In this document: positions 36,571-46,814 of the stretch, in pieces
Layout of the letters: each line of letters begins with the position of its first letter
Position numbering within the stretch: the first letter of the stretch is position 1
Assembly: GCF_000174355.1 (NCBI RefSeq)
Contig: NZ_ACIS01000001.1
Coordinates: forward strand, 1-64,000
Reading direction: 5' to 3'
From: Pseudogulbenkiania ferrooxidans 2002
Lineage (GTDB): Bacteria; Pseudomonadota; Gammaproteobacteria; Burkholderiales; Chromobacteriaceae
Length of the DNA stretch: 64,000 nt
The notes under the pieces: generated by a model
What the model was told of the DNA's origin: nothing
Seen by the model: the letters and a program-made list of their open reading frames with translations, nothing else
Databases searched by the model: none
Made by a program: the position numbers and the translations under genes

Positions 36571-38237
36571 CGGCCTGGCTGCCCGGCTGGCTGCGCCATT
36601 ACCGCCGCGCCTGGCTGCCCGGCGACGCCGTGGCCGGGGTGGTGGTGGCGCTGCTGCTGGTGCCGCAGGGCCTCGCCTACGCGCTGGTGGCCGGGTTGCC
36701 GGCCGAGGCTGGGCTCTACGCCAGCCTGCCGCCCTTGCTGCTGTACGGCCTGATCGGCAAGAGCCACGCGCAATCGGTCGGGCCGATGGCGCTGACCTCG
36801 CTGCTGGCGGCGGCGACGCTGTCGCGGCTGGCCGCGCCGGGCAGCACGGAGTACCTGGCGCTGGCGGTGTGGCTGGCGCTGTTGTCCGGGGCGATGCTGG
36901 TCGCGCTCGGGGCGGCGCGCCTCGGCTTCCTCGTCGATTTTCTCTCGACGCCGGTGCTGGCGGCGTTCACCTCGGCCTCGGCGCTGCTGATCGTGCTGGC
37001 GCAACTGGCGCCGCTGCTCGGGCTGCACGGCGGCGGTGCCGCGCTGCCGGCGCTGTTGGCGGCCGTGCTGGACGGCTGGCAACGCTTCAACCCGTTGGCG
37101 CTGGGCGTGGGCGCGCTGGCCCTGCTGTGGCTGGCCGGGGCACGGCGCCTGCTGCCGCCGGCGCTGGCGCGCGCCGCGCCGGTGCTGGCGGTGTTGCTGG
37201 GCATCGTGGCGGTGCGCGAGGCCGGCTGGGCCACGCGCCTGCCGGTGGTGGGCGCGGTGCCCGCCGGGCTGCCCGCGTTGTCGCTGCCGCTGCTGCCCTG
37301 GGAGCTGCTCGCCGAACTGATGCTGCCGGCCTTCTTCATGGCGCTGATCAACTACGTGCAGAGCCTGTCGGTGGCGCAGCTGTTGGCCGAACCCCGCCAC
37401 GAGCGGGTGGAGCCGGACCGCGAACTGCTCGCGCTCGGCGTGTGCAACCTCGGCGCTGGGCTGTTCGGCGGCTTTCCGGTCACCGGCGGCCTGAGCCGCT
37501 CGCTGGTCAACGCCGCCGCCGGGGCGCACAGTCCGCTGGCGTCGTGGATCAGCGCCGGCGGCATCGCGCTGGTGCTGCTGTTCGCCGGGGCCGCGCTGTC
37601 CAGCCTGCCGCTCGCGGTGCTGGCCGCCACCATCGTCGTGGCGGTCTACCCCAGCATCGGTTTTGGCGCCTTGCGCCAGGCCTGGCGCGCCGACCGCGCC
37701 GACGCCGTGGCGTTCGTACTGACCTTCGCGCTGGTGCTGCTGCTCGGCGTCGAGAGCGGCATCGTCGCCGGGGTGCTGGTGTCGCTGGGCGCCTGGCTGT
37801 GGCGCAGCAGCCGGCCGCACATGGCCGAGGTGGGGCGGCTGCCGGGCACTCAGCACTACCGCAACGTCACGCGCTTTGCCACCGAGACGCTACCCGGCGT
37901 GCTGTTCCTGCGCGTCGACGAGAGCCTCTACTTCGGCAACGCCCGGCTGGTGCGCGACACCGTGCTCGACCGCCTCGCCGAGCGGCCGCAGCTGAGCACG
38001 CTGGTGCTGATCATGAGCGCGGTCAACCGCCTCGATGCCAGTGCCGTGGCGATGCTGCAGTGGCTCGACGACAGCCTGGCGCGGCGCGGCGTGACGCTGG
38101 CGCTGGCCGAGGTCAAGGGACCGGTGGGCACGGTGCTGGCGCGTGCCGGCCTGCTCAAGCGTTTCGCCGGGCGCCACTTCCTCTCCACCGACCAGGCCTG
38201 GCGCCACTACGCGCCGCCACCGGATTTTCATATCTGA
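36567..38237 (+). CDS. SulP-family anion transporter with STAS domain
   Basis: 556 aa. Transmembrane part with DAVAGVVVALLLVPQGLAYALVAGLPAEAGLYASL and the signature GGFPVTGGLSRSLVNAAAGAHSPLASW; a cytoplasmic STAS domain occupies about residues 430-550. Last gene of the sulfur module, so sulfate or sulfite produced by the persulfide pathway is a likely substrate, although SulP proteins also carry bicarbonate. Confidence 0.88.
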   Translation: MTAWLPGWLRHYRRAWLPGDAVAGVVVALLLVPQGLAYALVAGLPAEAGLYASLPPLLLYGLIGKSHAQSVGPMALTSLLAAATLSRLAAPGSTEYLALAVWLALLSGAMLVALGAARLGFLVDFLSTPVLAAFTSASALLIVLAQLAPLLGLHGGGAALPALLAAVLDGWQRFNPLALGVGALALLWLAGARRLLPPALARAAPVLAVLLGIVAVREAGWATRLPVVGAVPAGLPALSLPLLPWELLAELMLPAFFMALINYVQSLSVAQLLAEPRHERVEPDRELLALGVCNLGAGLFGGFPVTGGLSRSLVNAAAGAHSPLASWISAGGIALVLLFAGAALSSLPLAVLAATIVVAVYPSIGFGALRQAWRADRADAVAFVLTFALVLLLGVESGIVAGVLVSLGAWLWRSSRPHMAEVGRLPGTQHYRNVTRFATETLPGVLFLRVDESLYFGNARLVRDTVLDRLAERPQLSTLVLIMSAVNRLDASAVAMLQWLDDSLARRGVTLALAEVKGPVGTVLARAGLLKRFAGRHFLSTDQAWRHYAPPPDFHI

Positions 38238-38293
38238 AACACGGCGCACGCCGGCTGCAACTTTGCGCCGGCGATGGGTATCATAGGCTGGAC

Positions 38294-39733
38294 ATGAAAA
38301 CCGTCCTCACCGCCGCCGCCCTGGCCCTGGCCCTGTCCGGCACCGTCTCTGCCCAGATCGACCTGCCCGAGCTGGGCGACGCCTCGTCCGCCTCGTTCAG
38401 CCCGAGCCAGGAAGCGGCGGTCGGGCGCGACGTGATGAACCGCCTGCGCGAATCCGGCGAAACCCTGGACGACGCCGACGTCTCCGCCTACCTGCAGGAA
38501 CTGGGCGGGCGCCTGGCCCAGGCGGCGCAGGCGCCGGATTTGAACTTCTCGTTCTTCGCCGTCAACGACCGCAGCATCAACGCCTTCGCCATGCCCGGCG
38601 GCTACATCGGTGTGCACTCCGGGCTGGTGCTGACGACGCAGAGCGAGGCCGAGCTGGCCTCGGTGCTGGCGCACGAGATCGCCCACGCCAGCCAGCACCA
38701 CCTGGCGCGCCTCAAGGCCGCCAGTGCGCCCAACCAGCTGTGGCTGCTGGCGGCGCTGTTGGCCGGGGCGCTGGCCTCGCGCGCCGGCAACTCCGACGCC
38801 GCCTTCGGCGCCATCAACGCCGGCATCGGCCTGTCGGTGTCGAGCGAGCTCGCCTACACGCGCGATTTCGAACGCGAGGCCGACCGCCTCGGCATGCAGT
38901 ACCTCGCCGCCGCCGGCTTCGACGCGCGCGCCATGCCGTCTTTCTTCCAGCGCATGCAGCAGAGCAACCGCTTCAACGACAACAACGCGCTGGCCTTCCT
39001 GCGCTCGCACCCGGTCACCGGCGAGCGCATCAGCGAAGCGCAGGACCGCGCGCTGGCCTTTCCGCTCAGGATGCACGCCGACAGCACCGCCTACCTGCTG
39101 GTGCGGGAGAAGCTGCGGCTGGCGACGCTGGGGCGCGAAGAGGCGCTACGCTACTACCAGGCCAGGCTGAAGAGCCGCCAGTTCCTCAGCGAGGGCGCGC
39201 AGTGGTACGGCCTGTCGCTGGCGCGGCTCGCCGCCTCCCAGCCCGGTCCGGCGCGCGAGGCACTGGCCGAGGCGCGCCGGCGCCTGCCGGCCAGCCCGCT
39301 GCTGTTCGGCCAGGAGGCCGCCATCGAGCGCGCCGAGCGCAACTGGACGGCGGCGCTGGACGCCTACCGGCGCGGCCTGGCGGCCTTCCCCGGCTACGGC
39401 CCGCTGCGCTACGGCGAGATCGACACCCTGCTCGACAGCGGCCAGCGCGAGGTTGCACTGACACGGCTGCGCGGCGAACTCAACCGCTATCCCTCCGAAC
39501 CCGCGCTGTACCGGCGCCAGGCCGCCGTCTACGCCGACCGGGACAAGCTGCGCTACCACGCCGCCTTGGGTCAGGCGTTCTATTACGAGCAGCGCTACGA
39601 GGCGGCGCTGGAGCAATTCCAGTACGCCAGCCAGGCCCCGGGCGACGATTTCTACCTGCGTTCCTCGATCGAGGCGCGCATCCGCGAACTGCAGAACCGG
39701 CTCAAGGAAGAACGCCGCCAGGCGCGCAGTTGA
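38294..39733 (+). CDS. bepA: BepA-like M48 metalloprotease with TPR repeats
   Basis: 479 aa. Signal peptide to about residue 20 (TVSAQ), zinc site His127-Glu128-x-x-His131 (LAHEIAHASQHH), third ligand in FEREADRLG, and a C-terminal TPR array (about 310-479). Periplasmic BepA-type proteases degrade stalled LptD and other outer-membrane proteins. The ATG at 38294 directly precedes the signal peptide. No terminator is obvious after it. Confidence 0.9.
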   Translation: MKTVLTAAALALALSGTVSAQIDLPELGDASSASFSPSQEAAVGRDVMNRLRESGETLDDADVSAYLQELGGRLAQAAQAPDLNFSFFAVNDRSINAFAMPGGYIGVHSGLVLTTQSEAELASVLAHEIAHASQHHLARLKAASAPNQLWLLAALLAGALASRAGNSDAAFGAINAGIGLSVSSELAYTRDFEREADRLGMQYLAAAGFDARAMPSFFQRMQQSNRFNDNNALAFLRSHPVTGERISEAQDRALAFPLRMHADSTAYLLVREKLRLATLGREEALRYYQARLKSRQFLSEGAQWYGLSLARLAASQPGPAREALAEARRRLPASPLLFGQEAAIERAERNWTAALDAYRRGLAAFPGYGPLRYGEIDTLLDSGQREVALTRLRGELNRYPSEPALYRRQAAVYADRDKLRYHAALGQAFYYEQRYEAALEQFQYASQAPGDDFYLRSSIEARIRELQNRLKEERRQARS

Positions 39734-39892
39734 GCCAGCCGCGGCCGTCCGCCGGCCCGGAATCGCAAAAAAACAACATCGTGCATCGCAGCAATTCAAC
39801 TCGATCCGCATAATTTGCAGGAAATCACTGATTGCCTATTCCTTTCCGAACAGGGCAAGCTTTACACTGCGAATCTGATGAACAAACTGTTC

Positions 39893-39929
39893 GAAAATGA
39901 AAATTTCGATTCTGTTAATGTTCATTTTC
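39893..39929. promoter_or_regulatory. inverted repeat in the aceE leader
   Basis: Perfect 9-bp inverted repeat GAAAATGAA (39893-39901) / TTCATTTTC (39921-39929) in the AT-rich 295-nt region before aceE. Could be an operator for a PDH regulator; no known consensus recognised. Confidence 0.4.
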
Positions 39930-40028
39930 AAACCAACCCCGGCGAAGTCGATTCATTCCTGAGCCGTGTGACGACACAGCGGGATCGGTCCCGACCGGTA
40001 CCCAGAAAACCAGATGTGAGGATGAGAG

Positions 40029-42695
40029 ATGGCTGCAACCTTCCCTGACGATATCGATCCGTTGGAGACGAAAGAGTGGCTGGATGCACTGCAATCGGTA
40101 CTCGAAAACGAAGGTATCGAACGTGCCCAGTACCTGCTTGAGCATCTGGTCGAACGCTCCCGCGACGGTGGCGTCGATCTGACGCTGGGGTCCACCACCC
40201 CTTACGTGAATACCGTATCCCTTGACCGCCAGGCGCCGCTCGCCGGCGACCCGGCCGTGGAAGAGCGCCTGCGCAATATCGTGCGCTGGAACGCGCTGGC
40301 CACCGTGGTCAAGGCCAACAAGGGCAACGACATGGGCCTGGGCGGCCACATCGCCTCGTTCCAGTCCGCCTCCACGCTGTACGAAACCGGCTTCAACCAT
40401 TTCTGGCACGCCCCGAGCGACGGTCACGGCGGCGACTTGGTGTACGTGCAGGGCCACTCCGCGCCCGGCATCTACTCGCGCGCCTTCCTGGAAGGCCGCC
40501 TGTCCGAAGACCAGATGCTCAACTTCCGCCAGGAAGTCGACGGCCATGGCCTGTCTTCCTATCCGCACCCGTGGCTGATGCCGAACTTCTGGCAGTTCCC
40601 GACCGTGTCGATGGGCCTGGGTCCGCTGATGGCCATCTACCAGGCGCGCTTCATGAAGTACCTGGACGACCGCGGTCTGGCCAACACCAAGAACCGCAAG
40701 ATCTGGGTGTTCTGCGGCGACGGCGAAATGGACGAGCCGGAATCGCTGGGCGCCATGGGCGTGGCCGCGCGTGAAGGCCTCGACAACCTGGTGTTCGTGA
40801 TCAACTGCAACCTGCAGCGTCTGGACGGCCCGGTGCGCGGCAACGGCAAGATCATCCAGGAACTGGAAGGCGAATTCCAGGGTGCCGGCTGGAACGTGAT
40901 CAAGGTGATCTGGGGTTCCAAGTGGGACGCCCTGCTGGCCAAGGACAAGACCGGCCTGTTGAAGAAACGCATGATGGAATGCGTGGACGGCGACTACCAG
41001 ACCTTCAAGTCGAAGGACGGCGCCTACGTGCGCCAGTACTTCTTCGGCAAGTACCCGGAACTGCTGGAGCTGGTCGCCGACATGACCGACGACGAGGTCT
41101 GGGCGCTGAACCGTGGCGGCCACGATCCGCGCAAGGTGTACGCCGCCTACCACGACGCCTGCAACAACGCCAACGGCAAGCCGACCGTGATCCTCGCCAA
41201 GACCATCAAGGGCGAGGGCATGGGGCACTCCGGCGAGGCGCAGAACACCGCGCACCAGACCAAGAAGATGGACATGGACTCCATCCGCCGCTTCCGCGAC
41301 ATCTACGGCATCCCGCTCAGCGACGAACAGCTGGAAAGCGTGCCGTTCTACAAGCCGGCCGACGACAGCCCGGAAATGCAGTACCTGCACGCCCGCCGCA
41401 AGGCGCTGGGCGGCTACCTGCCGGCGCGTAATCCGGTGAAGGAGCCGATGGCGATTCCGGAACTGTCCGCCTTCGACGCGCTGCTGAAGGACTCCGGCGG
41501 CCGCGAGTTCTCCACCACCATGGCCTTCGTGCGCATGCTGGGCACCCTGGTCAAGGACAAGCAGATCGGCAAGCACATCGTGCCGATCGTGCCGGACGAA
41601 TCGCGTACCTTCGGTATGGAAGGCATGTTCCGCCAGCTCGGCATCTGGAACACCTGGGGCCAGAACTACGTGCCGCAGGACCACGACCAGCTGATGTTCT
41701 ACAAGGAATCGAAGGAAGGCCAGATCCTGCAGGAAGGCATCAACGAGCCGGGCGCGATGAGCTCCTGGATCGCCGCCGCCACCTCGTACGCCAACCACGG
41801 CGTGCCGATGATCCCGTTCTACATCTACTACTCGATGTTCGGCTTCCAGCGCGTCGGCGACCTGGCCTGGGCCGCCGGTGACCTGCGCGCCCGTGGCTTC
41901 CTCTTGGGCGGTACCGCCGGACGCACCACGCTGAACGGCGAGGGCTTGCAGCACGAAGACGGCCACAGCCACATCCAGGCCGGCCTGATCCCGAACTGTG
42001 TGACCTACGACCCGACCTTCGCCTACGAAGTGGCGGTGATCGTGCAGGACGGCATGCGCCGCATGTACGTCGAGCAGCAGGACGTGTTCTATTACCTGAC
42101 GGTGATGAACGAGAACTACGCGCATCCGGACATGCCGGCCGGCGCCGAAGCGGGCATCCTGAAGGGCCTGTACAAGTTCAAGTCGGTCGGCGACGGCGCG
42201 CTGCGCGTCAAGCTGATGGGCTCGGGCACCATCTTCAACGAAGTGATCGCTGCGGCCGACCTGTTGGCCAACGATTTCGGCATCGGCTCCGACATCTTCA
42301 GCGCCACCTCGTTCAACCAGCTGCGCCGCGAGGGCATGGAAGCCGCCCGCTGGAACCTGCTGCACCCGACCGAAGCGGCCAAGAAGCCGTACGTGACCGA
42401 AGTGCTGGAAGGTTTCGACGGCCCGACCATCGCCGCCACCGACTACATCCGCAACTACGCCGACCAGGTGCGCGAATACGTGCCGGGCCGCTACGTGGTG
42501 CTCGGCACCGACGGCTTCGGCCGCTCGGACAGCCGCCAGAAGCTGCGCGAGTTCTTCGAGGTGAACCGCTACTACGTCGCCGTCGCCGCGCTCAAGGCGC
42601 TGGCCGACGAGGGCAAGATCGGCGCCGACAAGGTGGCCGAGGCGATCGCCAAGTACGGCCTGCAGGCCGACAAGCAGCCTTCCTGGAAGGTGTAA
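40029..42695 (+). CDS. aceE: pyruvate dehydrogenase E1 component (homodimeric)
   Basis: 888 aa, the large single-chain E1 of proteobacteria. GHIASFQSASTLYETGFNHFW, the ThDP-binding FCGDGEMDEPESLGA, KTIKGEGMGHSGEAQN and HEDGHSHIQA are intact. It decarboxylates pyruvate and transfers acetyl to the E2 lipoyl groups. ATG follows GAGGATGAGAG. First gene of aceE-aceF-lpdA; its 5' region is AT-rich, in contrast to the coding sequence. Confidence 0.97.
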   Translation: MAATFPDDIDPLETKEWLDALQSVLENEGIERAQYLLEHLVERSRDGGVDLTLGSTTPYVNTVSLDRQAPLAGDPAVEERLRNIVRWNALATVVKANKGNDMGLGGHIASFQSASTLYETGFNHFWHAPSDGHGGDLVYVQGHSAPGIYSRAFLEGRLSEDQMLNFRQEVDGHGLSSYPHPWLMPNFWQFPTVSMGLGPLMAIYQARFMKYLDDRGLANTKNRKIWVFCGDGEMDEPESLGAMGVAAREGLDNLVFVINCNLQRLDGPVRGNGKIIQELEGEFQGAGWNVIKVIWGSKWDALLAKDKTGLLKKRMMECVDGDYQTFKSKDGAYVRQYFFGKYPELLELVADMTDDEVWALNRGGHDPRKVYAAYHDACNNANGKPTVILAKTIKGEGMGHSGEAQNTAHQTKKMDMDSIRRFRDIYGIPLSDEQLESVPFYKPADDSPEMQYLHARRKALGGYLPARNPVKEPMAIPELSAFDALLKDSGGREFSTTMAFVRMLGTLVKDKQIGKHIVPIVPDESRTFGMEGMFRQLGIWNTWGQNYVPQDHDQLMFYKESKEGQILQEGINEPGAMSSWIAAATSYANHGVPMIPFYIYYSMFGFQRVGDLAWAAGDLRARGFLLGGTAGRTTLNGEGLQHEDGHSHIQAGLIPNCVTYDPTFAYEVAVIVQDGMRRMYVEQQDVFYYLTVMNENYAHPDMPAGAEAGILKGLYKFKSVGDGALRVKLMGSGTIFNEVIAAADLLANDFGIGSDIFSATSFNQLRREGMEAARWNLLHPTEAAKKPYVTEVLEGFDGPTIAATDYIRNYADQVREYVPGRYVVLGTDGFGRSDSRQKLREFFEVNRYYVAVAALKALADEGKIGADKVAEAIAKYGLQADKQPSWKV

Positions 42696-42795
42696 CCGGG
42701 GGAATGCGGGGGAGGGCACGGCCCTCCCCCTGCTCCGCGTACCGAATCGACGCGGGGCGTCGTGCTGACGTCCCGCTGCACTTGAGAAAGCAACC

Positions 42796-44406
42796 ATGAG
42801 CAATCTCATCGAATTGAAAGTACCCGACATCGGCGGTCACGATAACGTCGACGTCATCGAACTGTTCATCCAGCCCGGCGCCACCGTGGCGCTGGACGAC
42901 TCGCTGATCACGCTGGAAACCGACAAGGCCACCATGGAAGTCCCGGCGAGCGCCGCCGGCGTCGTCAAGCAGGTGCTGGTCAAGGTGGGCGACAAGGTCA
43001 GCGAAGGCAGCGTGATCGCGCTGGTGGAAGCCGCTGGCGCCGCTGCCGTCGCAGCCCCGGCCACAGCTCCGGCGCCTGCCGCCGCACCCGCCGCGGCCCC
43101 GGCTGCCACCGGCCGCGTCGAGATCACCGTGCCGGACATCGGCGGCCACGCCGGCGTCGACGTCATCGAGGTGACGGTGAAGCCGGGCGACGTGATCGCC
43201 ATCGACGATTCGCTGATCACGCTGGAAACCGACAAGGCCACCATGGAAGTGCCGGCCACTACCGCCGGCAAGGTGCTGGAAGTGAAGGTCAAGGTAGGCG
43301 ACAAGGTCAGCCAGGGCGACCTGATCGTGGTGGTGGAAGGCGCGGCTTCGGCCAACGTGGCGGCGGCTCCGGCTGCCGCTGCCGCCCCGGTTGCCGCCGC
43401 ACCCGCTCCGGCCGCCGCTCCGGCTCCGGTTGCCGCCGCGCCCGCCGCCGTGGCGCCGGCCGCCAGCGCCAAGATCGACGAGGCCGCCTTCAGCAAGGCG
43501 CACGCCGGTCCGTCGGCACGCCGCTTCGCGCGCGAACTGGGCGTCGACCTGGGCAAGGTCCAGGGCTCCGGCCGCAAGGGCCGCATCGTCGAGGCCGACA
43601 TCAAGGCCTTCGTCAAGGGCGTGCTGAGCGCCCCGCCGGCCGCCGCCCCGGCCGCTGGCGGCAGTGGCACGGGTCTCGACCTGCTGCCGTGGCCGAAGGT
43701 CGATTTCGCCAAGTTCGGCCCGATCGAAACCAAGCCGCTGAGCCGCATCCAGAAGATTTCCGGCGCCAACCTCTCCCGCAACTGGGTGATGATCCCGCAC
43801 GTGACGTTCAACGACGAGTGCGATATCACCGAGCTGGAAGACTTCCGCAAGACCATCGGCAAGGAATGGGAAAAGTCCGGCCTGAAGATCAGCCCGCTGG
43901 CCTTCATCATCAAGGCCGCCGCCGAGGCGCTGAAGGCGTTCCCGACCTTCAACAGCTCGCTCGACGGCGACAACCTGGTGCTCAAGCAGTACTACCACAT
44001 CGGCTTTGCCGCCGACACGCCGAACGGCCTGGTGGTCCCGGTGATCAAGAACGTCGATCAGAAGGGCATCAAGCAGATCGCCAAGGAACTGACCGATCTG
44101 TCGCTGCTGGCACGCGAAGGCAAGCTCAAGCCGACCGACATGCAGGGCGCCACCTTCACCATCTCCAGCCTGGGCGGCATCGGCGGCACCGGCTTCACGC
44201 CGATCGTCAACGCGCCGGAAGTGGCCATCCTCGGCGTCTGCAAGAGCCAGATCAAGCCGGTGTGGAACGGCAAGGACTTCGCGCCGCGCCTGATGTGCCC
44301 GCTGAGCCTGTCGTTCGATCACCGCGTGATCGACGGCGCCGCCGCGGCGCGCTTCACCGTGCACCTGGGCAAGCTGCTGTCCGACGTGCGCCGTCTGATC
44401 CTCTGA
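42796..44406 (+). CDS. aceF: dihydrolipoyllysine-residue acetyltransferase (PDH E2)
   Basis: 536 aa. Two lipoyl domains (about residues 3-75 and 108-180), each with the lipoylation motif [10 protein letters not shown], joined by Ala/Pro linkers. A peripheral E1/E3-binding domain follows (PSARRFARELGVDLGKVQGSG, about 237), then the catalytic domain with the active-site FDHRVIDGAAAARF. Core of the PDH complex. A repeat copy falls in the second linker (ASANV). Confidence 0.96.
   Translation: MSNLIELKVPDIGGHDNVDVIELFIQPGATVALDDSLITLETDKATMEVPASAAGVVKQVLVKVGDKVSEGSVIALVEAAGAAAVAAPATAPAPAAAPAAAPAATGRVEITVPDIGGHAGVDVIEVTVKPGDVIAIDDSLITLETDKATMEVPATTAGKVLEVKVKVGDKVSQGDLIVVVEGAASANVAAAPAAAAAPVAAAPAPAAAPAPVAAAPAAVAPAASAKIDEAAFSKAHAGPSARRFARELGVDLGKVQGSGRKGRIVEADIKAFVKGVLSAPPAAAPAAGGSGTGLDLLPWPKVDFAKFGPIETKPLSRIQKISGANLSRNWVMIPHVTFNDECDITELEDFRKTIGKEWEKSGLKISPLAFIIKAAAEALKAFPTFNSSLDGDNLVLKQYYHIGFAADTPNGLVVPVIKNVDQKGIKQIAKELTDLSLLAREGKLKPTDMQGATFTISSLGGIGGTGFTPIVNAPEVAILGVCKSQIKPVWNGKDFAPRLMCPLSLSFDHRVIDGAAAARFTVHLGKLLSDVRRLIL
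42901..42945 (+). repeat. lipoyl-domain direct repeat, copy 1
   Basis: About 45 bp encoding [15 protein letters not shown], near-identical to 43210-43256 and 44710-44756. Identity at DNA level suggests recombination between lipoyl domains. Confidence 0.8.
43210..43256 (+). repeat. lipoyl-domain direct repeat, copy 2
   Basis: Second lipoyl domain of aceF; differs from copy 1 by about one base over the shared stretch. Confidence 0.8.
43346..43357 (-). repeat. DUS-like repeat copy (core only), in aceF
   Basis: CTTCGGCCAACG, exact core, in the linker coding sequence. Confidence 0.78.
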
Positions 44407-44410
44407 GTTC

Positions 44411-44491
44411 GCGGATAAATCGACCGCGCCGCCCAAGCCGCGTCCCGGATGCCCGCCGTACCGTTGTACGGCCGGGCCCCGCGACCCCGCC
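44411..44491. repeat. hairpin-bearing intergenic element B (aceF-lpdA)
   Basis: GCGGATAAATCGAC followed by a GCCCGCCGTAC / GTACGGCCGGGC hairpin. Resembles element A at 61527-61606 in order and wording. The rest of the 198-nt spacer shows nothing else. Confidence 0.4.
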
Positions 44492-44604
44492 CTGGGCGGC
44501 TCGCAACGATTTCTTCGCCAGCTCCCTGGTTCACATGACGATGGGACGCCGCACCGGCGGGCCCATCCCACATTCCTCATTCCACGCTTAGGGATAGAAA
44601 CTCC

Positions 44605-46386
44605 ATGAGCAATCTGATCGAACTGAAAGTCCCGGACATCGGCGGCCACAGCAACGTGGACATCATCGAGGTGTTCGTCAAGGCCGGCGACGTGGTCGCG
44701 GTGGAAGACTCGCTGATCACGCTGGAAACCGACAAGGCCACCATGGAAGTGCCGGCCAGCCACGCCGGCAAGATCGTCGAGCTGAAGGTCGCCGTCGGTG
44801 GCAAGATCAGCGAAGGCGACGTGATCGCTATCGTCGAGGCGGTGGGCGCCGCGGCCGAAGCGCCGAAGGCCGCACCGGCTCCGGCCGCTGCCGCGCCGCA
44901 AGCTGCCGCACCGGTCGCCGCGCCGCAGGCTGCCAGCCACGCCGGCGGTGCCGACATCGAATGCGACGTGCTGGTGCTGGGCGCCGGCCCGGGGGGCTAC
45001 TCCGCCGCCTTCCGCGCCGCCGACCTCGGCCTCAACGTGGTGCTGGTGGAGCGCTACGCCACCCTGGGTGGCGTCTGCCTCAACGTCGGCTGCATCCCAT
45101 CGAAAGCCTTGCTGCACAACGCGGCGGTGATCGATGAAGTGAAGCACCTGGCGGCCAACGGCATCAAGTTCGCCGAGCCGGAAATCGACATCGACATGCT
45201 GCGCGGCTACAAGGAAAAGGTCATCGGCAAGCTCACCGGCGGCCTCGCCGGCATGGCCAAGGCGCGCAAGGTGCAAGTGGTGCGCGGCGTCGGCAGCTTC
45301 CTCGACCCGCATCACCTGCAGGTGGATACCACCGAAGGCGCGGGCCAGGCCAAGACCGGTGCCAAGCAGACCATCAAGTTCAAGAACGCCATCATCGCCG
45401 CCGGCAGCCGCGTGGTGAACCTGCCGTTCATCCCGCAGGACCCGCGCATCGTCGATTCCACCGGCGCGCTGGAACTGAAGGCCGTGCCGAAGAAGATGCT
45501 GATCATCGGCGGCGGCATCATCGGCCTGGAAATGGGCACGGTGTACTCCACGCTGGGCGCGCGCCTGGACGTGGTGGAAATGCTGGACGGCCTGATGCAG
45601 GGCGCCGACCGCGACCTGGTCAAGGTGTGGGAGAAGATGAACGCCCACCGCTTCGACAACATCATGACCAGCACCAAGACCGTGGCGGTCGAGGCCAAGG
45701 AAGACGGCATCTACGTGACGTTTGAAGGCGCCAAGGCCCCGGCCGAGCCGCAGCGTTACGACCTGGTGCTGGTGGCCGCCGGCCGTGCGCCGAACGGCAA
45801 GCTGATCGCGGCCGAGAACGCCGGTGTCGCCGTGACCGACCGCGGCTTCATCGAGGTCGACAAGCAGCAGCGCACCAACGTGCCGCACATCTACGCCATC
45901 GGCGACATCGTCGGCCAGCCGATGCTGGCGCACAAGGCGGTGCACGAGGCGCACGTGGCGGCGGAAAACTGCGCCGGCGGCAAGTCCTACTTCGACGCCC
46001 GCGTGATTCCGGGCGTGGCCTACACCGATCCGGAAGTGGCCTGGGTCGGGGTGACCGAGGAAATCGCCAAGCGCGACGGCATCAAGATCGAGAAGTCGGT
46101 ATTCCCGTGGGCCGCCTCCGGCCGCGCCATCGCCAACGGCCGTGACGAAGGCTTCACCAAGCTGATCTTCGACGCCGAGACGCATCAGGTGATCGGCGGC
46201 GCCATCGTCGGCACCCACGCCGGCGACATGCTGGGTGAGATCTGCCTGGCGATCGAAATGGGCTGCGACGCCACCGACATCGGCAAGACCATTCACGCTC
46301 ACCCCACCCTGGGCGAGAGCATCGGCATGGCCGCCGAAGTGGCGCACGGCACGTGTACCGACCTACCGCCGCAGCGCAAGAAGTAA
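44605..46386 (+). CDS. lpdA: dihydrolipoyl dehydrogenase with N-terminal lipoyl domain (PDH E3)
   Basis: 593 aa, longer than plain E3 (about 470) because residues 1-80 form a lipoyl domain with [10 protein letters not shown]. After an Ala/Pro linker come the FAD site [13 protein letters not shown], redox disulfide Cys158/Cys163 ([13 protein letters not shown]), NAD site [11 protein letters not shown], and the C-terminal HAHPTLGES with the catalytic His. This fused E3 is typical of betaproteobacterial PDH operons. Confidence 0.96.
   Translation: MSNLIELKVPDIGGHSNVDIIEVFVKAGDVVAVEDSLITLETDKATMEVPASHAGKIVELKVAVGGKISEGDVIAIVEAVGAAAEAPKAAPAPAAAAPQAAAPVAAPQAASHAGGADIECDVLVLGAGPGGYSAAFRAADLGLNVVLVERYATLGGVCLNVGCIPSKALLHNAAVIDEVKHLAANGIKFAEPEIDIDMLRGYKEKVIGKLTGGLAGMAKARKVQVVRGVGSFLDPHHLQVDTTEGAGQAKTGAKQTIKFKNAIIAAGSRVVNLPFIPQDPRIVDSTGALELKAVPKKMLIIGGGIIGLEMGTVYSTLGARLDVVEMLDGLMQGADRDLVKVWEKMNAHRFDNIMTSTKTVAVEAKEDGIYVTFEGAKAPAEPQRYDLVLVAAGRAPNGKLIAAENAGVAVTDRGFIEVDKQQRTNVPHIYAIGDIVGQPMLAHKAVHEAHVAAENCAGGKSYFDARVIPGVAYTDPEVAWVGVTEEIAKRDGIKIEKSVFPWAASGRAIANGRDEGFTKLIFDAETHQVIGGAIVGTHAGDMLGEICLAIEMGCDATDIGKTIHAHPTLGESIGMAAEVAHGTCTDLPPQRKK
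44710..44756 (+). repeat. lipoyl-domain direct repeat, copy 3
   Basis: Third copy, in lpdA; matches copy 2 over the whole segment. Confidence 0.8.
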
Positions 46387-46405
46387 GCGCAGCGGCAGCA
46401 AAAGA

Positions 46406-46437
46406 CAAAGCGGCGGGCCATCCCGCCGCTTTTGTTT
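46406..46437 (+). terminator. rho-independent terminator of the PDH operon
   Basis: CAAAGCGGCGGG / CCCGCCGCTTTTG stem, 4-nt loop, then TTTT. Confidence 0.88.
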
Positions 46438-46814
46438 TGGTCCTGCCGGAATGAGGTGTTGAGAATCGCTCGGCGTGCACGGCAAACCCACGCCGCTCCA
46501 GGCTTTCGGCAGATAGCCTGAAAGCGAGGGCGCTACGGAAGACGCAACAGGTCACGCCGACAGCGCCTTTGTGTTGGTGGCGTGTGCCGTTGGCCAGAAT
46601 CCGCCGGGGGCGACGGCGTGCCGGGAGAGGGCCCGCGGGTGCGACCGCCAGCAGGGCGCTGGTGGCGAACGCCAAGAGGGGGCGACGGTGCGGCGGAGCT
46701 GGCATGACCTGCGGTGTGCCGGCCTTGGTCCCTACGTGTCTTTGTGCGCGGCCAGGCGGTGTTGCCGGCCACGGCCAGCGCCGCCATGCGGCGGAGAAGC
46801 CTTGGATGACCGGG
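46438..46814. other. intergenic region without a supported gene
   Basis: 377 nt between the PDH terminator and the DUF3079 gene. Several overlapping open frames exist on both strands, but all have arginine/proline-rich, low-complexity translations typical of GC-rich noncoding DNA, and none has a convincing start. No RNA gene, repeat copy or transposon end seen. A decayed gene is possible. Confidence 0.6.

Noticed and set aside
37381-37392. TGTTGGCCGAAC in the SulP gene as a repeat copy
   Set aside because: Two mismatches to the 12-mer; not counted, although it may be a decayed copy.
39815-40048. 77-codon open frame before aceE
   Set aside because: It lies in the AT-rich leader, has no ribosome binding site and runs into the aceE start; more likely leader sequence than a gene.
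42592-46347. Minus-strand open frame of about 1250 codons opposite aceF and lpdA
   Set aside because: Antisense shadow across two certain genes; glycine/histidine-rich repeats merely mirror the lipoyl-domain repeats.
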